The translations under genes were made by a program, and so were the position numbers. Below are positions 1 through 8,321 of a stretch of DNA of 64,000 nucleotides, piece after piece (position 1 is the first letter of the stretch; every line of letters starts with the position of its first letter). The notes beneath the pieces are model-generated. The model did no database searches. It was not told the DNA's origin and saw nothing but the letters and a program-made list of their open reading frames with translations. The DNA is from Terrabacter sp040702505 (GTDB lineage Bacteria > Actinomycetota > Actinomycetes > Actinomycetales > Dermatophilaceae). Where the stretch lies: positions 496,001 through 560,000 of the forward strand of contig NZ_JBFBLC010000002.1 in assembly GCF_040702505.1 (NCBI RefSeq), in the 5' to 3' direction.

Positions 1-709
1 CGGACCACACCGCCTCGAACCCCGTGGGGGTGGCGCGCAGGTCAGCGCGGGACTCCACGAGGGGACCGCTCGCGTTGACGAACGCGAACCCGTGATGCAG
101 CCAGACGTTCTGCAGGTAGTCGAAGTGCGCGAGGTAGTCGGTCCCGCCACGGACCATCGCCGCGAGCCGGGTCACCCGGTCGCCGGAGGTGTAGGCGGCG
201 AACTGGGCCGCCGTCGCCACGGCAGCTGCGACGACCATCAGGTCGAGTGCCAACACCGGCCGCGACACGCGGCGCAGGGGCCGTCCGATCACCAGAGCGA
301 CCGCACCGGGGAGGATGGCGGCCGCGCCCAGCGCGCGGGGCGCGTAGACGGTCGGCCACACCGGTCCCACGAGGCAGACGACAATGAGGATCGCGCCCTC
401 CATCGCCAAAAAGGCCACGAGCCGGTCGACCAGTCCGTCCATGGGGAAGAGCAGGAGGCACAGCGCGGCCCCGCCGGCGAGGACGGCGGTGCCGAGATGC
501 GCGGAGGCGGCGAACGAGCCGCCGACGGCCAGCGCCGCGGCCGCGACGCCGCGCACAGCGGTCCGGACGACAGGGTGCTGGGGCGGACGGATCTCGCGTC
601 CGCCCGGACGATCCGGCGGCCCCGGCGGTTCCCCCTCGTCGTGCCCGGGAGTCCCCGCTGACGTGGGCCGTCGGTGAAGCGATGTGGCGATCGGACCACC
701 AGGCGCCAC
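1..709 (-). CDS. Polytopic membrane protein, C-terminus beyond window edge
   Basis: A minus-strand frame stays open from a GTG at 709 to the first base of the window, so at least 236 residues are present and the C-terminus is missing. I translated it by hand. After a Pro/Gly/Arg-rich N-terminus of about 50 residues it shows several hydrophobic stretches (around LCLLLFP, ILIVVCLVGP and MVVAAAVATA) separated by short Arg-rich loops, then a Gly-Gly-Thr-Asp-Tyr-Leu-Ala-His motif in a periplasm-like loop. A GGGAG ribosome site lies just upstream of the GTG. The layout resembles the N-terminal part of large actinobacterial membrane proteins of the glycosyltransferase type, but I do not recognise the family. 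It is divergent from the amidase gene; bases 710-826 hold the shared promoter region. Confidence 0.6.
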   Translation of the reverse strand, partial: MAPGGPIATSLHRRPTSAGTPGHDEGEPPGPPDRPGGREIRPPQHPVVRTAVRGVAAAALAVGGSFAASAHLGTAVLAGGAALCLLLFPMDGLVDRLVAFLAMEGAILIVVCLVGPVWPTVYAPRALGAAAILPGAVALVIGRPLRRVSRPVLALDLMVVAAAVATAAQFAAYTSGDRVTRLAAMVRGGTDYLAHFDYLQNVWLHHGFAFVNASGPLVESRADLRATPTGFEAVWS

Positions 710-826
710 GATGCTTCTCCCTTTCTCGCGCGGGCCTCCCCGTCCATGCTGACCCGGAGGTCGAGGCCTCGACAGAGACGAAAGTCCCGCTCCTGCCAGC
801 CGTTCCTGCGCGGCTACGCTGACCGC

Positions 827-2212
827 GTGTCCTTCCCAACCACCCCCACTGCGGCCGACATCGCCGAGCGCGTGCGCAGCGGCGCGCTGAGGCCCGACGA
901 CGTCGTCCGGGACGCGCTCGCCCGCATCACGGCGCGTGACGACCGGCTCGGCGCGTTCCAGCTGGTGCGCGCCGAAAAGGCGCTCGCGGAGGCCGGCGCG
1001 GTCGCCGCGCGCGCTGACCTGGCGCGCCTGCCACTGGCGGGTGTCCCGGTGGCGGTCAAGGACAACGTCGCGGTGGCCGGCGAGCCGATGCGCCACGGCA
1101 GCTGGGCGACGCCGGACGACCCACAAGAGACCGATCACCCTGTGGTGCAACGCCTTCGGGACGCAGGTGCCGTCGTCGTCGGCATCACCCGCGCCCCCGA
1201 GCTGTGCGTGTTCGGCGCCACCGACTCGGCGTTCGGCATCACCCGCAACCCGTGGGACCTCGCTCGCACACCAGGGGGCTCGTCCGGAGGCTCGGCAGCA
1301 GCGGTGGCTTCTGGCATGGTTCCCCTCGGACACGCGAACGACGGCATGGGCTCCATCCGCATCCCCGCGGCGTGCTGCGGGCTGGTCGGCATCAAGCCAG
1401 GAAGCGGTGTCGTTCCAGCGGGTCTCGGGGCCAACGACTGGTTCGGCATGGCCGAGAACGGCCCGCTGGCCACGACGGTCTCGGACGCCGCACTCATGCT
1501 GTCGGTGATGGCAGCCCGGCCCGACCTCGCGACCGTGCAGCAGCCGCAGGCCCCGATGCGGGTCGCGGTGTCGACCCGCTCGCCCGTGGCGGGGGTCCGG
1601 CCCGACCGCCACCACGCGGCTGCGGCTACCGGCGCGGCGCGGCTCCTGGCGCAGGCCGGTCACCACGTGGCGCAGGCCCACCCGCCGTACCCGGCCAACC
1701 CCTTGCCGGTCCTGGCCCGCTGGGTCGCCGGGACGTCGCACGACGCCGACGGCCTCGACCGTGCACGGCTCGACCCAGCCGTACGCCGGCACGCTGCCCT
1801 CGGTGACGTGGTGCGCCGACGGGACTACGTCGACGACAGGCAGCGCGCGAGCTTCCGGCACCGGCTCGAGCGCTTCTTCGCCGACGTGGACGTCCTGGTG
1901 ACGCCCACCCTCGCGACCCCGCCGATCGAGGCTGCGCGGTGGGGGCGGCGGCGGTGGCCGCGGGTCTTCTCGGCCAACGCCCGGTATGCGCCGTACGCGG
2001 CCCCGTGGAACTTCGCCGGCTACCCGGCCATGTCCGTCCCAGCGGGGGTGCACCCGCACACCGGCACGCCGCTCGCGGTCCAGCTGGTCGCACCGGACGG
2101 CGGTGAGACGCTGTTGCTGTCGGTGGCCGCGCAGCTCGAGCAGCTGGCGCCCTGGGCGCGCACCGCCCCGGGCTCCGACCCAGCGCCGCCCGCTCAGGAA
2201 CAATCCGCCTGA
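827..2212 (+). CDS. Amidase (amidase-signature family)
   Basis: A 461-residue cytoplasmic amide hydrolase of the amidase-signature family. The Ser-cisSer-Lys catalytic set is visible: Lys78 in VAVKDN, Ser152/Ser153 in PGGSSGGS, and Ser176 in GMGSIRIP, the usual nucleophile position. The family has Gly-Gly-Gly-Ser or Gly-Gly-Ser before the nucleophile; here it is Gly-Met-Gly-Ser. The long open frame extends upstream, but GTG 827 is preceded by TACGCT at 815-820, a leaderless promoter pattern seen at many genes here, and the protein then begins like other family members. The substrate cannot be told; it lacks GatA context (no gatC/gatB), so a general amidase is likelier than a tRNA amidotransferase subunit. 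Confidence 0.9.
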   Translation: MSFPTTPTAADIAERVRSGALRPDDVVRDALARITARDDRLGAFQLVRAEKALAEAGAVAARADLARLPLAGVPVAVKDNVAVAGEPMRHGSWATPDDPQETDHPVVQRLRDAGAVVVGITRAPELCVFGATDSAFGITRNPWDLARTPGGSSGGSAAAVASGMVPLGHANDGMGSIRIPAACCGLVGIKPGSGVVPAGLGANDWFGMAENGPLATTVSDAALMLSVMAARPDLATVQQPQAPMRVAVSTRSPVAGVRPDRHHAAAATGAARLLAQAGHHVAQAHPPYPANPLPVLARWVAGTSHDADGLDRARLDPAVRRHAALGDVVRRRDYVDDRQRASFRHRLERFFADVDVLVTPTLATPPIEAARWGRRRWPRVFSANARYAPYAAPWNFAGYPAMSVPAGVHPHTGTPLAVQLVAPDGGETLLLSVAAQLEQLAPWARTAPGSDPAPPAQEQSA

Positions 2213-2250
2213 TCCCGCCACTCGGCCCTCGACGCGATTTAGGGTGACGC

Positions 2251-3021
2251 ATGTCCAAGATCCGGCAGTGGGTGAAGCGAGCACGAGGCGACAGCGCAGT
2301 ACGGCAGTCGGAGAAGCGCATCATGAAGGCGCTGGAGAGGCAGAACGAGCAGTTCGCCGAGATCCTGAGCCGGCTGCACCGCCTGGAGAGCCCGACCACC
2401 ATCAGCAGCGAGACGTGGAGCGACGTGGCGCAGCGGGGCGAGCTGGCCTATCACAAACGACCGAACCTTCGCTCCAGCGGCGAGTGGGAGAGCAAGAACT
2501 CCGAGTTCTGGGCCAGACGACACTTCAGTCCCGACGGCTGGGACGGGAAAGTGGTGGTCGACGTCGGTGCCGGGAGCCGTCTGCGCACGCTCTACTTCCG
2601 CGGCGCCACGATCGCGGCCATCGAGCCGCTGGCGTAGGAGTTCATCGCCCAGGTCGAGTGGCAGGACCTCGACCAGGCAGCGGAGATCTACGGCGTGCCG
2701 GTGGAGAAGGACATCGCCGAGCTGCACGGCCGTGCGGACCTCATCGTGTCGGTGAACGCCCTCGACCACGGGTACGACTTCGAGGCTGCCATCAAGAACC
2801 TCCGCGGCTACCTCAAGCCGGACGGCCGCGCCTACCTCACCTTCGACCAGCACGAGAAGCCGGACGACATGCACCAACTGATGATCGGTGACAGCAAGGC
2901 GAAGGAGATCTTCACCCGGAACGGGTTCGTCGTCGACCGCGCGGAGACCTGGGGCCGCTACCACGGCACCCCCGGCCCCCGAGCTCTGCACTACTGGCTG
3001 AGTCCCGCACCCCAGGTGTAG
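2251..3021 (+). pseudogene. Class I SAM methyltransferase interrupted by an in-frame TAG
   Basis: One reading frame codes for a SAM-dependent methyltransferase of about 256 residues, but codon 129 (2635-2637) is TAG. The first half (from ATG 2251, with AGGGTGA upstream) has motif I as VVVDVGAG and the acidic end of strand 2 as AIEPLA, directly before the stop. The second half continues in the same frame with EFIAQVEW, then DLIVSVNALDH and the post-motif strand YLKPDGRAYLTFDQH, ending in a natural TGA at 3019-3021. Since the frame is unchanged and both halves keep family motifs, a single substitution (for example from TAC, AAG or GAG) fits. It could be a recent pseudogene, a read-through gene or a sequencing error. 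The N-terminal 60 residues are Lys/Arg-rich and helical. Confidence 0.75.
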
Positions 3022-3045
3022 TGGACCCGCGCCGGTGGGGTCGGC

Positions 3046-3429
3046 TCAGGACAGGGCTCGTGCCTTGATCTGCGAGTACTCCTCCGGGGTGAGCGCGCCG
3101 TTGTCGAAGAGCGACTTCGCCTGGGTCAGCTCGTCGGTGGGTGACCACGTGTCGCCCACCGCAAGGCCGCCGACCGCCTGCTGCCGGGCCTTCTCGCGAC
3201 CCACGGTCCGCTCCATCTGCCGCTCGGCCATGCCTCGTCCGCGGACCACGAGGTAGACGAGCGCGGAGAGCAGGGGCACGACGAGCAACGCCACCACCCA
3301 GGCCACCTTGCCGAGGCCACCGAGCTCCCGGTCCCTGAAGAGGTCGCTGAAGATGTGGAAGAGCATGATCAGGTAGGCCACGAAGAAGAACGTCCACACC
3401 AGCAGCCAGAACCAGCTCCAGAAGTTCAT
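3046..3429 (-). CDS. PLDc_N / SHOCT membrane protein, copy 1
   Basis: A 127-residue small membrane protein. Two hydrophobic segments (about residues 5-25 and 40-62) form a phospholipase D/nuclease N-terminal (PLDc_N) hairpin without any catalytic PLD motif; a charged, likely helical linker follows (RGRGMAERQMERTV); the last 30 residues are a SHOCT domain with the typical pattern AKSLFDNGALTPEEYSQIKARAL. SHOCT tails are thought to mediate oligomerisation. It is 12 bases from a paralogue of exactly the same length on the same strand, so the pair arose by tandem duplication and is probably co-transcribed, with this copy downstream. No specific function is known; such pairs are often envelope-associated. 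Confidence 0.85.
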   Translation of the reverse strand: MNFWSWFWLLVWTFFFVAYLIMLFHIFSDLFRDRELGGLGKVAWVVALLVVPLLSALVYLVVRGRGMAERQMERTVGREKARQQAVGGLAVGDTWSPTDELTQAKSLFDNGALTPEEYSQIKARALS

Positions 3430-3441
3430 GGCCTCACCCGC

Positions 3442-3825
3442 TCAGGCGAGGGCCTTGGACTTCAGCGCGTCGTACTCGGCGCTGGTGATGGCGCCGCTGT
3501 CGAGCAGGGCCTTGGCCTGGGACAGCTGGGCGGCGGGCGACGCGGCCGTCGGTGCGGCGACACTGCGGATGTACTCGTCCTGCATGGCCTTCTGCTCCAT
3601 GGCGCCCTGCAGCTGACGTTCTGCCATGCCGTGCCCGCGCACGATCAGGTAGACCAGCGCGGCGAGGAACGGGAAGACCAGCAGCACCACGACCCACACC
3701 ACCTTGGCGAAACCTCCGAGCTCCTTGTCCCGGAACAGGTCCCCGAAGATGTGGAAGAGGATCATCAGGTAGGCGACGAAGAAGAAGGACCACACAAGCA
3801 GCCAGAAGAAGCTCCAGAAGTCCAT
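3442..3825 (-). CDS. PLDc_N / SHOCT membrane protein, copy 2
   Basis: The paralogue of the neighbouring gene, again 127 residues if it starts at ATG 3825 (MDFWSFFW). An earlier in-frame ATG at 3846 would add seven residues, but a GAAAGGA ribosome site lies about ten bases before 3825 and the shorter form aligns end to end with copy 1 (MNFWSWFW). Two membrane segments, the Arg-Gly-His-Gly-Met-Ala-Glu-Arg linker and a C-terminal SHOCT domain (AKALLDSGAITSAEYDALKSKAL) are present. The linker between residues 70 and 100 is the most diverged part, whereas the membrane part is nearly identical, suggesting the pair may form hetero-oligomers. It is the first gene of the two-gene unit. Confidence 0.85.
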   Translation of the reverse strand: MDFWSFFWLLVWSFFFVAYLMILFHIFGDLFRDKELGGFAKVVWVVVLLVFPFLAALVYLIVRGHGMAERQLQGAMEQKAMQDEYIRSVAAPTAASPAAQLSQAKALLDSGAITSAEYDALKSKALA

Positions 3826-3952
3826 GGTGAGCCAGTCCTTTCCCATGACTGAGCGACGTTGCGGTCAAGGGGACCGCTCCCAGCTCTCACGATCACCCGG
3901 CCGGGGCGCGGCGCCATCGCCCTCTGCGGGTGACATCTCGCCGCGGGGTGAC

Positions 3953-3982
3953 GACTCGCCGGCCCGACGCGGCCGGCGAGTC
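3953..3982 (-). terminator. Perfect 12-bp stem hairpin
   Basis: GACTCGCCGGCC and its exact complement flank a six-base loop. It lies 15 bases past the stop codon of the minus-strand glutamine amidotransferase gene and before the PLDc_N/SHOCT pair on the same strand, the position expected for a transcription terminator. There is no T-run, as is usual in high-G+C actinobacteria. Confidence 0.6.
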
Positions 3983-3997
3983 AGGCTGCGACTGCTG

Positions 3998-4840
3998 TCA
4001 GCCAACCAGGACTGGACGGGTCGGCTCGAACGGGCGGATCTCGTCCTCGCCCGGCTGGATGATGCCGCAGGTCGACTCGGGCACCTCGCGCCAGGCCCCG
4101 GGCAGGTCACGGAGCGGCTCGGAGACCACGAACCGGGTGTCGGCGCTGAGGGTGCGGAGCATCTCGACCTCCGGGTGCAGCTCGCGCAGCCGGGTCACGT
4201 CGGTCGAGTGGTAGAGGCTCCGGCTCTGGTGCTGGGAGGAGTAGCGGAAGGCCCACACCGAGTGCCCGTTGCTGGTGGCCACCGTGGCCTGGACGGGATC
4301 GGCCACGCCGCGGCGCTCGGCGAGGTCCTCGATGAACCCCACGGCCTTGGCCACGGCGGCGATGGGGTCGTCCTCGAGACCGAAGGTCAGGGCGAGGAAG
4401 AAGAAGGCTTCCGAGTCGGTCGACCCCTCGACGTCGGGGTAGAGGGACGGGTCGACGGCGAACATGATGTCGCGCTTGAGCTCGTGGAAGCCGGAGATGG
4501 CCCCGTTGTGCATCCAGAGCCAGTGACCGTGCCGGAACGGGTGGCAGTTGCTGCGCTGCACGGGCGTTCCCGTGGAGGCCCGCACGTGGGCGAAGAGCAG
4601 GCCGGTGCGCACCTGCCGGGTCAGCTCCTGCAGGTTCCGGTCGTTCCAGGCGGGGTCGACGTTCTTGAAGATCGCCGGCACGGGACCCAGGCCGTACCAC
4701 CCGATCCCGAAGCCGTCCCCGTTGGTGGTCGTCGCCCCCATCCGGGAGTGGAGACTCTGCTCGATGAGCGAGTGCTCCGGTTTGAAGAGCAGGTCCTCCG
4801 CGAGGACCGGGTCACCTGAGTACACCATCCAGCGGCACAT
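3998..4840 (-). CDS. Class II glutamine amidotransferase
   Basis: A 280-residue N-terminal-nucleophile glutaminase domain protein. The start is fixed by biochemistry: ATG 4840 puts the nucleophile at Cys2 (MCRWMVYSG), whereas the open frame runs 13 codons further upstream. Other active-site features are Asn40-Gly41-Asp42-Gly43-Phe44-Gly45, Arg87 (HVRAST), Asn112-Gly113 (MHNGAISG) and Asp142 (TDSEAFF). There is no synthase domain, so it belongs to the stand-alone group with YafJ and EgtC. EgtC acts in ergothioneine synthesis, but no egtA, B, D or E gene is nearby, so its acceptor is unknown. It is a single gene followed by a hairpin terminator. Confidence 0.88.
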   Translation of the reverse strand: MCRWMVYSGDPVLAEDLLFKPEHSLIEQSLHSRMGATTTNGDGFGIGWYGLGPVPAIFKNVDPAWNDRNLQELTRQVRTGLLFAHVRASTGTPVQRSNCHPFRHGHWLWMHNGAISGFHELKRDIMFAVDPSLYPDVEGSTDSEAFFFLALTFGLEDDPIAAVAKAVGFIEDLAERRGVADPVQATVATSNGHSVWAFRYSSQHQSRSLYHSTDVTRLRELHPEVEMLRTLSADTRFVVSEPLRDLPGAWREVPESTCGIIQPGEDEIRPFEPTRPVLVG

Positions 4841-4994
4841 GTCCTCAGTCGACACCCGGCGGGTCGCCGGGGGCATCACCCCGCGAGGGCGAATCCGGTC
4901 CGCGCGGAGACGTCCGATTTGCCCGAAACGCCTGCGGTGGGCGCGGAGCGCTGGTTACGCTTCCGGCGCCCGAGCCCGACCCCGAGGACCTGCC

Positions 4995-6419
4995 ATGCGC
5001 CGTATGCGTTCCGCCACCTTCGCCGTCCCTGCGACGGTCTCCGCCCTGGTGGCCGCCACCGCCCTGCTCACGACGGCAGCACCGCCGGCGCAGGCCGCCG
5101 TGTCGACCCCGGGCCCCATCTCGGCCGTCTCCGCCAAGCCCGGGCCGTATGCCGGCCAGGTCACCTTCTCGTGGACGGCCACCGGCGCGAACACCACCTC
5201 GTTCGTCATCGAGACGGGCCTGACGACCTTCAAGGTCGGCGACCCGACGCTTCCCGACCACGGCCGCCGGGCCACGTACTTCACCGTGCCGGGGAACCGA
5301 CGCTCCGTCACGCTGTCGGCGGCGCAGGTCGCCTCCGCCGGTGCTCCCGTGGGCTCGGCCAACCACCTCTACTACCGGTTCAAGGCCGTGCACACGACGG
5401 CATACGGCACGGCGGTGCGCGCGTGGCCCTCGCTGCAGAACGTCCCGGTCAAGCCGGCGACCCCCGCCGGCGGGGGAGTGGGACTGCGGGTCGCCACCTA
5501 CAACGTGCACACGGCCACGCCGTCCGCCGGCGTGCGGCCCTGGCTCACCCGTGTGCCGGGCGTCGCGAAGACGATCCTGTCGCGCAACCCCGGCGTGGTC
5601 GGCCTGCAGGAGCTCGGCATCGGGCGTGCCGACGGCGGAAGCACACCCGCCATGGGCACCACGCTGACCCAGATCCGCAGCCTGCTCGACACGCTGCGCG
5701 CCCAGGGCGGGGGCCGCTACCAGCTCGTGCGCAGCACCCGGTTCGTGGCGCCCGGCACGCCGGAGGCGATCCAGGGCGCCCGGATCCTCTACGACACCAC
5801 CCGCTACCGCCTCGCCAGCGCCTGCCCCGAACGGTCGGACAGCCTGCCGCTGAGCGACAACAGCTGGTCGAGCTCGTGCACCGTCCTGCTCCCGACCCTG
5901 GCCGGCGACAGCGCCTGGACGAAGCGCCGCGCCTCCTACGCCGTCCTGGCCGACCGGGCGTCCGGACGCTCCTTCTACGTCGTCGCCGCGCACCTGGACC
6001 AGCGCCACAGCACCACCCCGAGCGTGGAGCGGACCTACGAGCAGCTGCGCGCCACGCAGGTCAGGACCGTGCTGGCGCGGATCGACCAGCTCAACACCGG
6101 CAAGCTCCCCGTCGTTCTCGCCGGCGACCTCAACACCTACCAGAACAACCAGGGCGGCTACGACGCGCACGACGCGCTCATCGCCGGCGGCTACTACGAC
6201 ACCGCCGCGGCGACGACGCAGGTCAACGTCCGCTTCACGACGATGAACCACTTCTACTGCACGCTCGCGGTGCCCGGGAGCGGATGGGGGAGCCGGCTCG
6301 ACGTCGTCGCCGTCAAGGGCGTCCGGGGCGCGCCGCGCTGGGAGAACGTCATGACCACCACCGACTGCGCCCGGCCATCCGACCACAACCTCGTCGTGGC
6401 GGACCTGCGCCTGCCCTGA
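4995..6419 (+). CDS. Secreted endonuclease/exonuclease/phosphatase family protein
   Basis: A 474-residue exported hydrolase. Start ATG 4995 has GAGG eight bases upstream. Residues 1-34 form a signal peptide (Arg-rich N-end, Ala/Leu core, PAQA before the likely cut). Residues 35-155 look like a fibronectin-type III domain (PGPISAVSAKPG, VTFSWTATG). The EEP domain covers about 163-474: Asn in VATYNVHT, Glu in GLQELG near 205, His in AAHLDQRH, Asp-Leu-Asn in AGDLNTY near 376 and the terminal Asp-His of SDHNLVV, which together form the metal-dependent phosphodiesterase site. Secreted EEP proteins cleave DNA, RNA or phospholipids; which applies is not visible. It converges on the next gene with only 26 bases between the stops. 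Confidence 0.88.
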   Translation: MRRMRSATFAVPATVSALVAATALLTTAAPPAQAAVSTPGPISAVSAKPGPYAGQVTFSWTATGANTTSFVIETGLTTFKVGDPTLPDHGRRATYFTVPGNRRSVTLSAAQVASAGAPVGSANHLYYRFKAVHTTAYGTAVRAWPSLQNVPVKPATPAGGGVGLRVATYNVHTATPSAGVRPWLTRVPGVAKTILSRNPGVVGLQELGIGRADGGSTPAMGTTLTQIRSLLDTLRAQGGGRYQLVRSTRFVAPGTPEAIQGARILYDTTRYRLASACPERSDSLPLSDNSWSSSCTVLLPTLAGDSAWTKRRASYAVLADRASGRSFYVVAAHLDQRHSTTPSVERTYEQLRATQVRTVLARIDQLNTGKLPVVLAGDLNTYQNNQGGYDAHDALIAGGYYDTAAATTQVNVRFTTMNHFYCTLAVPGSGWGSRLDVVAVKGVRGAPRWENVMTTTDCARPSDHNLVVADLRLP

Positions 6420-6445
6420 CCTGATCCGGCGTCACTGCTGCGACG

Positions 6446-7552
6446 TCACCACCAGGCACTGACCTCACGGCCGAGGACCAACCGGCCGAGCGCGGCCTCG
6501 TCGCGCTCCGCGTGCTCCTGCCGCAGGTAGAGCTGCAGGTCCGCTACGCGGCCGGCGTGCTCGTCCTCGAGGGCGAGGGGAGCGGGTCCCGTCGCGTGCC
6601 CGACGCGCTGCAGCACGAGCTCCGCAGCCCGGCTGACCACGTGCCGCACGCGCAGGGCGAGCGCCCCACCCTCCGACCCCTCGGCACGGCCGTCGTCGAC
6701 CCGCTGCGCCGCGTCGGCCAAGGTGGCCCGGGCCGCCCACAGGGCCGCGTCGACCGCGCCCACGTGCATCAACGCCACCTGGTCCGGTTCCCGGCCGGCC
6801 ACGAGCATCCGCCGCGCCACCCCGACGGCCCCGCCGTACCAGATGGCGGCGACCCCCATGCCTCCGAAGGCGAACCCCGGACGCTCGAGATACCACCCGG
6901 CCGGACCGACGGGGCTGGCCAGCGAGCCGTCGAAGGTGACCGGCCCGCTCGGCACGTCGACGAGCCCACGAGCGAACCACGCCGACTCGTGGACGGTCAC
7001 GCCGTTCGCCGCACCCAGGGCCACGGCATACAACCGGCGCGTCGAGGGCCCGTCCCACGCCGTGACGAGGGCGTGGGACAGCGACCCGGCGAGGGAGCAC
7101 CAGGGCTTGGTGCCGTGCAACCGGACCGCCTCGCCGCCCGACGGCTCGCCCGCCCCGCCTGCCGGCACCGCCTCGAGCCGCACCCCGGGACCCTCCGCCG
7201 CGTACACGCCCCAGACGGCGTCCTCGTCGAGCCCCAGGGTGAGGTGTCCGGCGGTGCGCGCCTGGGCGAGGATGGCGCGTGCGTCGAGGTGCGGCTCGAT
7301 CGCACGCGCCGCGCTCAGGCTGACGGACGCGACCGACGCGAGCGACTCCCAGAGCCGCGTGGTCTCGCCCGTCCCCGGCAGCGGGAACAGCTCGGTCCGG
7401 CTCCGCACGAGGGCCAGTGCGGACGCCGGGTCCGCTCCGTTCCCGAGGTCGTCGAGCAGGGCCGCCAGCGCGTCCTGCGCTCGGTCGCCCGGGTGGTCGG
7501 TGAGGCGTACGGCGCGGCTCACGGAAGTACGCGGTCGGTCGAGTGGGGTCAC
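6446..7552 (-). CDS. Acyl-CoA dehydrogenase-like protein
   Basis: A 368-residue protein with the overall pattern of the acyl-CoA dehydrogenase fold: a helical N-terminal part, a middle beta domain (LHGTKPWCSLAGSLSHALVTA, corresponding to the FAD-contacting strand region) and a C-terminal helical part starting at GFAFGGMGVAAIWYGGAVGVARRM. I cannot assign the catalytic glutamate, so enzyme activity is uncertain. The frame is open far upstream, but GTG 7552 is preceded at six bases by TATGAC (7559-7564 on the minus strand), a leaderless promoter pattern. It is divergent from the ABM monooxygenase gene and has no beta-oxidation partner adjacent. Confidence 0.75.
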   Translation of the reverse strand: MTPLDRPRTSVSRAVRLTDHPGDRAQDALAALLDDLGNGADPASALALVRSRTELFPLPGTGETTRLWESLASVASVSLSAARAIEPHLDARAILAQARTAGHLTLGLDEDAVWGVYAAEGPGVRLEAVPAGGAGEPSGGEAVRLHGTKPWCSLAGSLSHALVTAWDGPSTRRLYAVALGAANGVTVHESAWFARGLVDVPSGPVTFDGSLASPVGPAGWYLERPGFAFGGMGVAAIWYGGAVGVARRMLVAGREPDQVALMHVGAVDAALWAARATLADAAQRVDDGRAEGSEGGALALRVRHVVSRAAELVLQRVGHATGPAPLALEDEHAGRVADLQLYLRQEHAERDEAALGRLVLGREVSAWW

Positions 7553-7702
7553 GGCCGCGTCATACCCCGGTGGTTCACGGAGCACCCGCGGCACCCCCGG
7601 CAGACGAGGCGCGGTGCGTCCCGGTGTCGACACGGGTACGCCACCAGCGACTGCACGCCCGCCCCGGGCGCCCCCAGCCGTCCCGACCCAGGAGGAAGCA
7701 CC

Positions 7703-8029
7703 TTGATCTTCATCACCGCGAAGTTCCCTGTGAAGCCCGAGCACGCCGACGACTGGCCCGAGCTGTCGCGCGCCTTCACCGAGGCGTGCCGCGCCGAGGA
7801 GGGCTGCCTGTGGTTCGACTGGTCGCGCAGCCTCGACGACCCGAACGAGTACGTGCTCGTCGAGGCGTTCCGCGACGAGGCGGCCGGGGCCGCCCACGTC
7901 CAGAGCGACCACTTCAAGGAGGCCACCTCGAAGTTGCCGTCCTACCTGTCCGCCACACCCAGGATCGTCAACACCACGGTGGAGGGCACGCAGTGGTCCG
8001 AGCTCGGTGAGATGGCCGTCGAGAAGTAG
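7703..8029 (+). CDS. Antibiotic biosynthesis monooxygenase (ABM) domain protein
   Basis: A 108-residue single-domain protein of the dimeric alpha/beta-barrel ABM family, cytoplasmic. The sequence begins IFITAKFPVKPEH, continues with a helix, then the conserved EEGCLWFDWSRSLDDPNEYVLVEAFRD strand-turn-strand section (split here only for description) and ends after the HFKEATSKLP helix. Homologues include quinol monooxygenases of the YgiN type. The start is TTG 7703: a strong AGGAGG lies seven bases before it and no ATG or GTG gives the correct N-terminus. It is monocistronic, followed by tRNA-Gly. The substrate is unknown. Confidence 0.85.
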   Translation: MIFITAKFPVKPEHADDWPELSRAFTEACRAEEGCLWFDWSRSLDDPNEYVLVEAFRDEAAGAAHVQSDHFKEATSKLPSYLSATPRIVNTTVEGTQWSELGEMAVEK

Positions 8030-8134
8030 CCGCGGACCTGCCGAAGCACCACGCGCAGAGCGGGTTTCGCTCTGGGGCCGACCGTCCGCTATGGTCTACC
8101 TCGCACCCCGGGCCGATGGCCCGGACGGTTGCAG

Positions 8135-8207
8135 GCGGACGTAGCTCAGTTGGTAGAGCGCAACCTTGCCAAGGTTGAGGTCGCCGGTTCGAGCCCGGTC
8201 GTCCGCT
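8135..8207 (+). tRNA. tRNA-Gly (GCC)
   Basis: A cloverleaf of 73 bases can be drawn. Acceptor arms GCGGACG and CGTCCGC pair, the D-arm has GCTCAGTTGGTAGAGC, the anticodon stem CAACC/GGTTG encloses loop TTGCCAA with anticodon GCC, and the T-arm has GGTTCGAGCCC. CCA is not encoded. A TATGGT box at 8090-8095 is a possible -10 element, and a hairpin follows at once. Confidence 0.97.
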
Positions 8208-8213
8208 CCGCTC

Positions 8214-8247
8214 GAAGGGCCCGTCGACTCCGGTCGACGGGCCCTTC
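8214..8247 (+). terminator. 15-bp perfect hairpin after tRNA-Gly
   Basis: GAAGGGCCCGTCGAC and its exact complement enclose the four-base loop TCCG, starting seven bases after the tRNA. This is a strong rho-independent-type stem without a clear T-run. The rest of the gap to 8321 shows only a GTATGCC heptamer and the promoter of the next gene. Confidence 0.75.
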
Positions 8248-8321
8248 ACCGTCCGCGGCACGCCTCGTCGGGGCGAGTCGTATGCCGTGGGCGTCCGCCC
8301 GTGGTCCGTAGGCTGTCGGCC

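Noticed and set aside
42..839. Minus-strand frames at 42-839 and 289-747.
   Set aside because: They are Arg/Pro/Gly-rich shadows of the real membrane-protein frame (1-709, minus), which is open to the window edge and has hydrophobic segments and proper codon bias.
3998..4879. Use of the first ATG (4879) as start of the glutamine amidotransferase.
   Set aside because: The nucleophile cysteine must be residue 2 of the primary product, which requires ATG 4840.
8129..8311. A 60-codon frame beginning MQADVAQLVERNLAKVEV.
   Set aside because: This is tRNA-Gly read as protein, a well-known artefact.
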